Position numbers and translations under genes: made by a program. From NCBI GenBank assembly GCA_003054665.1, contig QAYY01000011.1, forward strand, positions 532,654 to 596,653: a stretch of 64,000 bases of DNA. The letters are read 5' to 3'. Positions 7,856 through 16,042 of the stretch are shown here, in pieces. Positions within the stretch are counted from its first letter, which is position 1, and each line of letters opens with the position of its first letter. This stretch comes from Opitutaceae bacterium EW11. Lineage in GTDB: Bacteria; Verrucomicrobiota; Verrucomicrobiia; Opitutales; Opitutaceae. The notes beneath the pieces were generated by a model that did no database searches, was not told the origin of the DNA, and saw only the letters and a program-made list of their open reading frames with translations.

Positions 7856-9703
7856 ATGTGGTCTTGGCCGGAATTCACGCGTACACTCGAGCCGCTCAGC
7901 GGACGGGTCCTTTATGTAGATGCAAACGGACGTTTGCAGTCGTTCTACGAAGCGAGCGATCGCCCTGTCGGAACGCCTTGCCCGTCGTTTCCTCTACAGG
8001 TCGGGGAAGACCTCCTCGCGCGCTGGGACAGCGGAAGCGCGCAGGCGGAGGCGAACGACTCGCGCGTGCTGATCGGTCTGCGCTCAGTGCTGTGGGGCGA
8101 GGTACCTCAGTTTCGGATGGAGTTCTCCAGCGAGGAGGCGGACCGCACCTCCTGGTATCACGTGGTGATATTCCCGGTCACCGGAGAGCGCCCAGGCGCG
8201 GTGCTGGTGCAGACCGACGTGACGGACCAGAAGTGCGAGGAGGCGGGGCGGCGGGAGGCCGAGGACCGTTGCCGGTCCCTCCTGCAGGCGAGCGCCGCCG
8301 GATTTGTGGTGCTCAACCGCTCCGGCAACATGGTCGAGGCCAACCCGGAGTTCCTGAAGCTCGCGCAACGCTCCGCGGTCGAACAGCTGCGCAGTGAGCG
8401 CCTCGAGCGTTGGACGAGCGAGTCCGACCGTCCGAAGCTCCGCACGGCGGTCGAAAACGCCCTCGGCACGGGCGAACCGCAATACCTCGATATCGAGTGG
8501 CGGCCGGGCTCCGGGACGGCGCCCGTCTTCCTTTCGCTCACGGTCACGCGGGTCCGCTATTCCAACGAGCCGCACGTGGCCGTTTTTTGCATCGATCGCC
8601 GCGAGCAGCGCCTGGCGATCGGGACGCTCGAGACGGAGGAGCGGTACCGCGCCGTCGTGGAGAGCCAGACGGAACTGATTTGTAGGATCGCCCCTGATAC
8701 AACGATCGTGTTTGTCAACGAGGCCTGCTGCCGGTTCTTCGGCCGCACGCGTGAGGAGCTGATCGGCCGGCCCTTTGTCGATTGTGTGCCGGCCTCCACG
8801 CGTCCGTCGATCCGCCGGACCATCGTCGAGGTACTGCGCGAGACCAAGCCGGTATCCACCGAGCACGAGATGGTGGCCGGCCGCGGCCGCGCGCGCTGGG
8901 TTCACTGGGTGTTCCAGTCGGTCCGCCAGACGGACGGCGGGGTGGAACTGCAGGGGATCGGCCGCGACGTCACCGACCGCCATCGCGTCGAGGAGGAGCT
9001 GCGTCGCAGCCACCGGAAGATCCGGGACCTCGCGGGGCGCCTGATGCAGGTGCAGGAAGAGCAGCAGAGGCACATCGCGCGGGAGCTGCACGACGACATT
9101 TGCCAGCGGCTCGCGGCGCATTCGCTCGCGCTGACGAACTTCGGGCGCCGGCTGCCGGCCGGAGCGCCTGCGCTGCGCGACGCGTTCCGCCGCCTGGAAA
9201 CCGAGTCGGCGGAGATCATCGAGGGAATCCGGAGCTACTCGCATCAGCTTCACCCCGCGTACGTCGAGCAGTTCGGAATCTGCGCGGCGCTCGAGATGTT
9301 CTGCTCCGCCTTCGGCGCGCAGCACCGGCTCGTCATCACGCTCGAACTCGCGAAGGACGTCCCGCCGCTGCCCCCGCAGATGGCTGTATCCCTTTACCGG
9401 ATAGTCCAGGAGGTTTTCTCCAACATCGCGCGGCATGCCCACGCCACGCACGTCACGGTCACGCTCCGCGCGGTCGACGACGAACTCACCCTTGTCGTGG
9501 AAGACGACGGGGTGGGTTTCGAGATGGGCACGGCGGTCTCCAGCCATGGATTCGGCCTGATCAGCATCGAAGAGCGCGTCCGCTACTTCAGCGGCCGGGT
9601 GGCTTTCGAAAGCCAGCCCGGCCAGGGCGCGCGCATCACCGTCCGCATTCCCCTGTCAACCTCAGCTCATCGCCATGAAACGAGCGCGCATCGTACTAGC
9701 TGA
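7856..9703 (+). CDS. Soluble PAS-domain histidine kinase (NarL/HisKA_3 type)
   Basis: The 615-residue protein has no membrane segment. It carries two or three PAS-like domains, the clearest at about residues 262-385 ('TEERYRAVVESQTELICRIA' through 'GVELQGIGRDVTDRHRVEEE'). The HisKA_3 box is 'RHIARELHDDICQRLAAHSL', with the phospho-accepting His at residue 412 (codon 9089-9091). The ATPase domain has N-box 'VFSNIARHAHATHV' and 'VEDDGVGFEMG'. It should autophosphorylate and pass phosphate to the NarL-type regulator, whose gene overlaps its last 29 bases. A GTG at 7817 would add 13 residues; neither start has a clear ribosome site. A cytosolic signal such as redox or a small molecule is likely. 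Confidence 0.85.
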   Translation: MWSWPEFTRTLEPLSGRVLYVDANGRLQSFYEASDRPVGTPCPSFPLQVGEDLLARWDSGSAQAEANDSRVLIGLRSVLWGEVPQFRMEFSSEEADRTSWYHVVIFPVTGERPGAVLVQTDVTDQKCEEAGRREAEDRCRSLLQASAAGFVVLNRSGNMVEANPEFLKLAQRSAVEQLRSERLERWTSESDRPKLRTAVENALGTGEPQYLDIEWRPGSGTAPVFLSLTVTRVRYSNEPHVAVFCIDRREQRLAIGTLETEERYRAVVESQTELICRIAPDTTIVFVNEACCRFFGRTREELIGRPFVDCVPASTRPSIRRTIVEVLRETKPVSTEHEMVAGRGRARWVHWVFQSVRQTDGGVELQGIGRDVTDRHRVEEELRRSHRKIRDLAGRLMQVQEEQQRHIARELHDDICQRLAAHSLALTNFGRRLPAGAPALRDAFRRLETESAEIIEGIRSYSHQLHPAYVEQFGICAALEMFCSAFGAQHRLVITLELAKDVPPLPPQMAVSLYRIVQEVFSNIARHAHATHVTVTLRAVDDELTLVVEDDGVGFEMGTAVSSHGFGLISIEERVRYFSGRVAFESQPGQGARITVRIPLSTSAHRHETSAHRTS

Positions 9704-10370
9704 CGACCATCGTATCCTCCTCGACGGGCTGAAAACCGTGCTGTCCGAGGAGTTCGACCTCGTGGGCACGGCCATGTCCGGCACGGAACTGGTTCAACTC
9801 GCCCGCCGGCTCCGGCCCGACGCGGTCGTGACCGACATCGGCATGCCGGAAGTCTCCGGCGTCGACGCAACGCGCCTCCTCCTCCGGGAGGGGCTTCCGG
9901 CGAAGTTCGTCGTTCTCACCATGCGCGGCGACCTGAACGCCGTGCTCGAGGCGTTTCGCGCCGGAGCCTCCGGTTACGTGATCAAAAACGCCGCGGGCAC
10001 CGAACTGGTCCTCGCGGTGCGCGAGGCGCTTGCCGGCCGCGTCTTCATCTCGCCGTACGTCGCCAACGACCTCATCCGCGTCCTGCTCAGCAGCCCGACT
10101 CTGCGCGACCAGCTTCCCGCCGCGGCACCGTTCACGCGTCGGCAAGCCGAGGTGCTGCGCCTCGTGGCGCAGGGAAAGACGATGAAGGAGGTGGCGGCCT
10201 GCCTCGGGATTTCCACCCGCACCGCCGAGGTGCACAAATACCAGATGATGGATCGGCTCCACGTCCGGACGGTACCGGAGCTCATCCGTTGCGGGATCCG
10301 GGCGGGAATCGTCGAGATTTCGGGAGGACCGGTCGATAGCGTGCCGGCGCCGGTCGCGCTGGCGAACTAG
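9675..10370 (+). CDS. NarL/LuxR-type response regulator
   Basis: The 231-residue protein has an N-terminal receiver ('RIVLADDHRILLDGLKTVLS') with the phospho-acceptor Asp54 in 'VVTDIGMPEVSG', plus the conserved 'VLTMRG' and 'VIKNAAG' segments. The C-terminal LuxR helix-turn-helix (about residues 150-205) reads 'FTRRQAEVLRLVAQGKTMKE' and 'CLGISTRTAEVHKYQMMDRL'. It should bind DNA as a phosphorylated dimer. It overlaps the upstream kinase gene by 29 bp, so the two form a coupled two-component pair. Targets are unknown. Confidence 0.92.
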   Translation: MKRARIVLADDHRILLDGLKTVLSEEFDLVGTAMSGTELVQLARRLRPDAVVTDIGMPEVSGVDATRLLLREGLPAKFVVLTMRGDLNAVLEAFRAGASGYVIKNAAGTELVLAVREALAGRVFISPYVANDLIRVLLSSPTLRDQLPAAAPFTRRQAEVLRLVAQGKTMKEVAACLGISTRTAEVHKYQMMDRLHVRTVPELIRCGIRAGIVEISGGPVDSVPAPVALAN

Positions 10371-10456
10371 CGGACATTCTTGGGGAGCTGGGGAAATACG
10401 TCCTCCACGGCTCTCCGGAAGTTTGGGGACGACCCGGGGTAACGGGCGGAAGGGCG

Positions 10457-10485
10457 GGGCGAACGCCGGGCACCGGCGTTCGCCC
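10457..10485. terminator. Strong 12-bp hairpin after the response regulator gene
   Basis: GGGCGAACGCCG (10457-10468) and its perfect complement (10474-10485) enclose a 5-nt loop, about 90 bp past the regulator stop. No T-run follows, so it may pause or protect the mRNA rather than terminate on its own. Confidence 0.45.
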
Positions 10486-10601
10486 GGAGCCCGTGGGTCG
10501 CTGATAACCCTCGCGAGCCAAGGCACCGACGTGCCAGCGCACCGGCCGCGCCAGAACTGCTTTGACCGCGGGCGAATCACCGGCGATGAAAACGCCGACC
10601 C

Positions 10602-12266
10602 ATGCTGCAGACGCTCCGCATCAAGAATCTGGCCCTGTTGGAAGAGGTGGACCTTGAATTCGAGGAGGGCTTCACCGCCGTCACAGGCGAGACCGGAGCG
10701 GGCAAAAGCATCCTCTTGGGCGCGTTGAGCCTCTTGGCCGGCGAGCGGGCGGACAAGACGGTGATCCGCCAGGGCGCGCCCGCCGCGGAGGTGGAGGCCT
10801 CGCTCTTTTTCGACGACACGAAGCGCGTCGATGCCGTGCTCGCCGAGTTGGATCTCCCGGCTTGCGAGGAGGGGAGGTTGATCCTGAAGCGGAGTCTTCC
10901 CCGCGAGAAGGCGCCGCGCATTTCGGTCAACGGAGGGCTCGCCACGCTCGCCGCGCTTCAGAAATTGGGCGAGCACTGGATCGATTTTCACGGACCGAGC
11001 GAGCCGCGGCGACTGCTCAAGGAGGCCTGCCAGCTGGAGCTGCTCGATCTGTTTGCCCGCGCCCGCGACGCCGTTGCTGCGTATCGGGTGAAGTATGACG
11101 CCTGGCGCGAGCGGGTGAACGAGCGCGAGCGCATCGCACGCGAGACCAAACTCTCGCCCGACCAGATCAAGTTTCTCGAGAATCAGCTCGCGCGCCTCGA
11201 CGCGCTGGACCTCACCGAGGAGGCGATTGACGCACTGGAGCGGGACTCGCAGCGCCTGGACCGTGCGCAGGAGTTGACCGAGCTGGCCTCCGCCCTCGAA
11301 GCGGGGCTGATCGGAGAAGAGGGTGTTTCCTCCCGCGTCAGCGCGCTGGTGCGCGAGGCGCGCCAGTTGGAGAATCTCGATCCGGCCAGCAAGGCGCTGG
11401 CCGACCGGCTCGCGTCGGCGGCGGTCGAGCTGGCCGATCTCGGGGCGGAATTCGCCTCGCTCGGCGGGGAGTTTCAATTCGATCCCGAGCAGGCGCAGGA
11501 CATCCAGGAACGGATGAACACGTGGCTCGAGGTGAAGCGGAAACACGGCGGCGACCTGCGTGCGGTGATCGCTGGACGCGATGAAATGCGCCTTCGCCTC
11601 GAGGTGCAGGGCGATCTCGAAGGCACGCTGGCTCGCCTGGAAAAGGAGATCGCCGACGCCGAACGCGCGGCCCGCAAGGAGGCCCAGGCGCTTCGCAGCC
11701 TGCGGGAAAAAGCCGCGCGTGAACTCGCGAAAGCGGCGGCCAAGGGCATTGCCCAGCTCGGCTTCAAGAAAGCGGATTTCCAGGTGAAGCTCGTCACGCT
11801 TCCCGAGCTTGCGCCGACGGGCGACTGCAGCTGCGAGTTTCTGTTTTCGCCGAATGTCGGAGAAGCGCCCCTTCCGCTGAATCGGATCGCGTCGAGCGGC
11901 GAACTCGCCCGCGTGATGCTCGCCCTGAAAACCGTGCTGGCCGACCTGGACGAGGTGCCCGTACTGGTTTTCGACGAAGTGGACGCCAACGTCGGCGGCG
12001 AAATCGGCCACGTCGTCGGCGAGAAGATGGCGGAGATCGCGCGCGGCCATCAGGTCCTCTGCGTGACGCACCTGCCGCAGGTGGCGGCCCAGGCGGCTCA
12101 TCATTTGGTGGTGACCAAAGACCAGACAAAAGATCGCGCCGAAGTGCGCATCTCGGGCCTGGACGGAAATCGCAAAGCCCGCGTCAGCGAACTCGCCCGC
12201 ATGCTGGGCGATCGCACCGCCAAGAGCGCCCTGGCCCACGCCGAGGAACTGCTGGGTAAAGGCTGA
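10602..12266 (+). CDS. recN: DNA repair ATPase RecN
   Basis: The 554-residue SMC-like protein has Walker A 'GETGAGKS' at residues 29-36 right after 'LRIKNLALLEEVDLEFEEGF'. A central coiled coil (about 150-360, rich in Glu/Arg/Leu/Ala) follows. The C-terminal half of the ATPase has the signature 'IASSGELARVMLALKTVLAD', Walker B 'VLVFDEVDANVGG' and 'HQVLCVTHLPQVAAQA'. RecN acts at double-strand breaks before RecA-dependent repair. The length is normal for the family. No LexA-like site was recognised upstream. It converges with the MMPL cassette. Confidence 0.95.
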   Translation: MLQTLRIKNLALLEEVDLEFEEGFTAVTGETGAGKSILLGALSLLAGERADKTVIRQGAPAAEVEASLFFDDTKRVDAVLAELDLPACEEGRLILKRSLPREKAPRISVNGGLATLAALQKLGEHWIDFHGPSEPRRLLKEACQLELLDLFARARDAVAAYRVKYDAWRERVNERERIARETKLSPDQIKFLENQLARLDALDLTEEAIDALERDSQRLDRAQELTELASALEAGLIGEEGVSSRVSALVREARQLENLDPASKALADRLASAAVELADLGAEFASLGGEFQFDPEQAQDIQERMNTWLEVKRKHGGDLRAVIAGRDEMRLRLEVQGDLEGTLARLEKEIADAERAARKEAQALRSLREKAARELAKAAAKGIAQLGFKKADFQVKLVTLPELAPTGDCSCEFLFSPNVGEAPLPLNRIASSGELARVMLALKTVLADLDEVPVLVFDEVDANVGGEIGHVVGEKMAEIARGHQVLCVTHLPQVAAQAAHHLVVTKDQTKDRAEVRISGLDGNRKARVSELARMLGDRTAKSALAHAEELLGKG

Positions 12267-12640
12267 GGGAAGGCGAAAGGCTGAAGGACTGAAAGGCTGA
12301 AGGGCTGAAGCAGAGTGCACCCGCCTCAGCTCCCGGGTATCCACGCTTGCGGTCGGTCGGCGCGTCCCTGTGACGACACTTCGCTCAGTCCGCGTTTGAC
12401 GCCGATCTGCCGGGCATGGCGACGAGCTTCCCTTCCACTCGCGCGCTAACACAGATCCGGGATCCTCGCGCGTCGCGAGGGACGCGTCGCGCCACCCCCA
12501 AGCGATTGAGTCGCGCTGGATGGGTGAGCTGTCGGCCATCTTTGGAGTCGCTCCGGCAGCCGAAGTATCGTGGCCCACTGACGCCACGAACCACGCCTCT
12601 TTCAGCCCTTCAGCCTTTCAGTCCTTCAGCCCTTTGTCTT
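12267..12640. repeat. Intergenic region bracketed by a perfect 29-bp inverted repeat of octamers
   Basis: Between the convergent stops of recN and the MMPL gene, 12281-12309 is the exact reverse complement of 12601-12629. The left arm belongs to a run of 8-bp units (AAGGCTGA, AGGACTGA, AAGGCTGA, AGGGCTGA at 12277-12308). The mirrored run continues to about 12640, against the MMPL stop. The arms sit immediately behind each gene's stop codon. No gene is seen in the 291 bp between them. Confidence 0.8.
12352..12388. repeat. Dispersed repeat, second copy inverted at about 1508-1541
   Basis: The core GGTCGGCGCGTCCCTG, one variable base, then GACGACAC and TTCGCTC is shared with the complement of 1508-1541. 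The copies differ by one substitution and one single-base indel across about 31 bp. Both lie in non-coding DNA. Confidence 0.6.
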
Positions 12641-14986
12641 TCATCCCTTCGCTGCCTCCACACTTCCGCGGGCGTGATGGCGGAAAAGCCAGCGCGCGAG
12701 TGCGGGAAGCACCACGATCGCGGCAAGCATGTTCACAAGAAACATGAAGGTGAGCAGGATTCCCATGTCGGCCTGGAATTTCAGATCCGAGGCGATCCAG
12801 GTGCTGACGCCGATGGCGAGTGTCAGACCGGTGAATACGACGGCGCTGCCCGTTTGCGTGAAAGCGGCGTACATGGCGTCCTCGAAATAGTCGCCGGCCC
12901 GAAGCGCCGCCTGGAGCTTGGCGAAAAGATAGATGCCGTAATCGACGCCGATGCCCACGCCGAGCGCCACGACAGGGAGCGTCGACGTTTTCAGGCCGAT
13001 CTGCAGGTAGACCATCAGCACGTAGCCCAGCCAGGAAACCAGAGCGAGGGGGGCGACGATGCAGATCGTCGCTCGAAGCGAGCGGAAGGTGATCAGACAG
13101 AGGAGAATGACCGCGCCGAATACCCAGAGCAGGATGGGGAACTGGGCCGAGTTCACCGCCTCGTTGGTCGCCGCCATTACTCCGGCGTTGCCTGTGGCGA
13201 GCCGGAATCGCGCCTTGGGGGAATCGTGCGCCTGGCTGAAACGTTTCACCGCATCCGTCACCGACTGCAGCGTCTCGGCGCGGTGGTCGCGGAGAAAAAT
13301 CATGATCGGCATGACGCTGCCGTCGGCGTTGAGCAGGCCCGTGGCCGTCTCGATCGGCGAGACGGCCTGCGCAAGCGCCTGCTGATTCCGCGGAATGATC
13401 CGCCACTTGAGCGAGCCCTCGTTCCAGCCCGCGTTGACCACCTTTGCCACGGTCGCGACGCTGATCACCGACTGGACGCCGGACAGCTGCCGCATCTCTC
13501 CCTCGAACTTGTCCATCAGGCTGACGACGTCGTGGTCCACGCACCCGTTGGGCACCGTCTCCACGATCACGGAGAGCGTATCCACGCCGATGCTGAACTT
13601 CTCAACGATCATCCGCGTGTCGCGGTTGTACCGGGAATTCTGGCGGAGCTCGGGCACGCCGGTGTGCAGGTCGCCGACCCTGACTTCCTTGGCTTTTTGA
13701 TACGCGTAGGCGCCGAGGCATGCGGAGACGACTAGGATGCTGATCGAGATGCCGGGCTCCATGATCACCGACACCCTCCGCCACCATTGGTCGGTCACGA
13801 CTTTTCGGGCGGCGACACGCAGCTGGTACGCGTCGGAAAGCGTCAGGTACGACAGCAGCACCGGGAGCAGAAAGAGATTGGTCAGGATGATCACACCCAC
13901 GCCCAGCGACGCAGTGATCGCCAGTTCCTGGATCGTCGGGATCTTTATCACCAGCATCGTGATGAAGCCGAAGGTGTCGGTGAGCAGCGCCACGCCGCCC
14001 GGCACGAGCAGCTGGCGAAACGCTGCCCGCGCCGCATCGAGGCCGTCTTCGCCGCCGAAGACCTCCGCCCGGTATGCCCGAACCATCTGCACCGCGTGGC
14101 TCACCGCGATCGCGAAGACGAGGAACGGTACGAGGATCGACATCGGGTCGATGCCGTAGCCGAGCGCGTTCAGCAGCCCCAGCTGCCAGATCACCGCCAC
14201 CACCGAACAGAGGAGGGGCAGGAGCGTGAGTTTGACCGAGTGCGAATAGAGATAGACGAGCACGCTCGTGATCAGGAGCGAGACGACGAAGAACAGAATC
14301 ACGCCCTGGGCGCCTTCGCTCACATCGCCGATCGCCTTGGCGAAACCGATGATGTGGACGCTGACCTTGTCGCTCGTGAACCTGTCGCGTATCCGTTTCT
14401 CTAGTTCACGGGAGATCGTGCGGTAGTCGACTCGCTTCTGCGTGGTCGGATCGACGTCCTGGAGCTGCACGCTGATCAGCGCGCCGGTGAAATCGTTGGC
14501 CACGAGCTGGCCGACCTTGCCGGACTTGATCGCGTTTTCCCGGACCTTGGCCAAGCCCTCCGGCGTGGGCTGGAAATCGGCCGGGATGACATTTCCGCCG
14601 GCGAATCCGTCTTCGACCACCTCGACGTACCGGACGTTGGGCGTGAAGAGAGACTGTACCTGGCTCCGGTCGACTCCGGGAATGAAGAATACTTCGTCCG
14701 TCGCGGCGCGAAGTGTGTCGAAGAACTCGGGAGTGAAGATGTCGCCCTGCTTGGCCATCAGTGCGATCAGCACCCGGTTCGCGCCGCCGAATTGCTCCTG
14801 GTATTTCGAATACGTGCGGATGTACGGATGCTCGTAGGGAAGTCCCTTGCTGAAGCTCGCGTCAATGCGCGTCCGGGCGACCAGCACCGCCATGACTGCC
14901 GTGATCGCCGCGAAAACCAGCGCGACCGCACCACGGCGGCGGAAAACGAAATTCTCGATAGCGCTCGTGAGAGTGGCCGCGCTCAT
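12641..14986 (-). CDS. RND/MMPL-family exporter, last gene of the DUF1302 cassette
   Basis: The 781-residue protein has the two-fold RND/MMPL layout. One TM lies near the N-terminus ('GAVALVFAAITAVMAVLVAR'), followed by a large periplasmic loop, five clustered TMs (about 265-440), a second TM and loop, and a final TM cluster. 'YGIDPMSILVPFLVFAIAVS' and 'VALGVGIGVDYGIYLFAKL' are the transmembrane motifs that usually carry proton-relay acids in this family. Members export lipids or hydrophobic compounds. The ATG at 14986 overlaps the stop of the upstream YCF48-like gene (ATGA). The upstream in-frame extension is only the shadow of that gene. The substrate is unknown. Confidence 0.88.
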   Translation of the reverse strand: MSAATLTSAIENFVFRRRGAVALVFAAITAVMAVLVARTRIDASFSKGLPYEHPYIRTYSKYQEQFGGANRVLIALMAKQGDIFTPEFFDTLRAATDEVFFIPGVDRSQVQSLFTPNVRYVEVVEDGFAGGNVIPADFQPTPEGLAKVRENAIKSGKVGQLVANDFTGALISVQLQDVDPTTQKRVDYRTISRELEKRIRDRFTSDKVSVHIIGFAKAIGDVSEGAQGVILFFVVSLLITSVLVYLYSHSVKLTLLPLLCSVVAVIWQLGLLNALGYGIDPMSILVPFLVFAIAVSHAVQMVRAYRAEVFGGEDGLDAARAAFRQLLVPGGVALLTDTFGFITMLVIKIPTIQELAITASLGVGVIILTNLFLLPVLLSYLTLSDAYQLRVAARKVVTDQWWRRVSVIMEPGISISILVVSACLGAYAYQKAKEVRVGDLHTGVPELRQNSRYNRDTRMIVEKFSIGVDTLSVIVETVPNGCVDHDVVSLMDKFEGEMRQLSGVQSVISVATVAKVVNAGWNEGSLKWRIIPRNQQALAQAVSPIETATGLLNADGSVMPIMIFLRDHRAETLQSVTDAVKRFSQAHDSPKARFRLATGNAGVMAATNEAVNSAQFPILLWVFGAVILLCLITFRSLRATICIVAPLALVSWLGYVLMVYLQIGLKTSTLPVVALGVGIGVDYGIYLFAKLQAALRAGDYFEDAMYAAFTQTGSAVVFTGLTLAIGVSTWIASDLKFQADMGILLTFMFLVNMLAAIVVLPALARWLFRHHARGSVEAAKG

Positions 14987-16032
14987 GGTTTTGCGGCCGG
15001 AGCCGTCGGCGCAGGAGGAGGCAGACGCGTCGCGCCGCCCTCGCCGAACGCGAGGAGGGAACCGTCCGGCGCCTCGAGAAGCCGGGCGACCGCGGTGGTG
15101 AGTGAAGTCGGCCACGGCGAAAACGTGGAGCCCGTGTCGTGGCTGACCAGGATCACGCGGGCTTGTCCGGCCAGAACCACGGGGCCGGACGACAGGATTA
15201 CGCCGGTGCTGAGAAGGGCCGCCGGCATGTTCCCGATGGGCTCCCAGTGCGCGCCGTCGTCGAGCGAACGAAACGCATGGCCGCGGAGTCCGTAAGCCAG
15301 AAGCTGGCTCGGACCGATCGCCAGGACTCCGTTGAAGGATCCGTCGTACGAGGTGGAAAGCGCGACCGGATCGGCGCGGACATCCGCGAGGCGCAGGAGC
15401 GTGCCGCGTTCGCCGGCGATCAGGACGTCCGAACCGCGGCCACGGGTGAGTCGGTTGAGATGAAGCTCCTCCTCGAGCAGCTTCCGCCGCGTCCAAGCGT
15501 GGCCGCCGTCGCTCGTGATGTAACACGCGCCGAACGCGCCGACGGTGATTGCGGTGTTCGCGTCGACGGCCAGGACGTCGAGAAACGAGGTGTCCTCGGG
15601 GGCGCCGGTGTTCTGCGGCGACCAGCTCGCGCCTCCGTCGGACGACTTCAGCACGGTGGCGTCGTGGCCGACGATCCACCCGGTTGTTGCATCCGCGAAA
15701 TTGATACCCGTGAGCGTGGCTTCGGTGGGTGAGTGGACCGTGCTCCAGGACCGGCCCGAGTCGTCCGAGCGCACGACGGCCCCGCGTTCGCCGACCGCGA
15801 GCACGATGTTGCCCACCCGGCAGGCGTCCAGGAGCAGGCTGCGTGCGGCGGCGGGAGATGGGGTCTCGGCGTTGGCGGTTACCGCGGTTGCGGACGCCGC
15901 CAGCACGGCGAAGGTGCACGCGACCGTTCGCGCCCACCGGAGGAACGGCGTCTTCAGTCTAGGGCGGGCGGTCTCTGGGGCGAGACCGTCTCCGCCTTCG
16001 GCAACGTGGTCATCGGATGCGAGCACTTCCAA
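14983..16032 (-). CDS. YCF48/BNR-repeat secreted protein
   Basis: The protein of up to 349 residues has a hydrophobic export segment ('TVACTFAVLAASATAVTANA') near residues 35-55. Repeated BNR/Asp-box-like blades follow: 'VVRSDDSGRSWSTVHSPT', 'VLKSSDGGASWSPQNTG', 'YITSDGGHAWTRRKLL' and 'FRSLDDGAHWEPIG'. This is a YCF48-type beta-propeller, in chloroplasts and cyanobacteria a photosystem II assembly factor. In proteobacterial cassettes homologues sit next to DUF1329 and MMPL genes, as here, probably as a periplasmic accessory. The start is uncertain: TTG at 16032 or GTG at 16026, with no in-frame ATG. The gene begins 10 bp after the DUF1329 stop and overlaps the MMPL start. Confidence 0.8.
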   Translation of the reverse strand: MEVLASDDHVAEGGDGLAPETARPRLKTPFLRWARTVACTFAVLAASATAVTANAETPSPAAARSLLLDACRVGNIVLAVGERGAVVRSDDSGRSWSTVHSPTEATLTGINFADATTGWIVGHDATVLKSSDGGASWSPQNTGAPEDTSFLDVLAVDANTAITVGAFGACYITSDGGHAWTRRKLLEEELHLNRLTRGRGSDVLIAGERGTLLRLADVRADPVALSTSYDGSFNGVLAIGPSQLLAYGLRGHAFRSLDDGAHWEPIGNMPAALLSTGVILSSGPVVLAGQARVILVSHDTGSTFSPWPTSLTTAVARLLEAPDGSLLAFGEGGATRLPPPAPTAPAAKP

Positions 16033-16042
16033 AAGACCGCCG

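Noticed and set aside
9696-12587. 963-codon open frame opposite recN
   Set aside because: Composition (Arg, His, Gly, Leu-rich, no domain) is that of an antisense shadow in GC-rich DNA. recN on the other strand is unmistakable.
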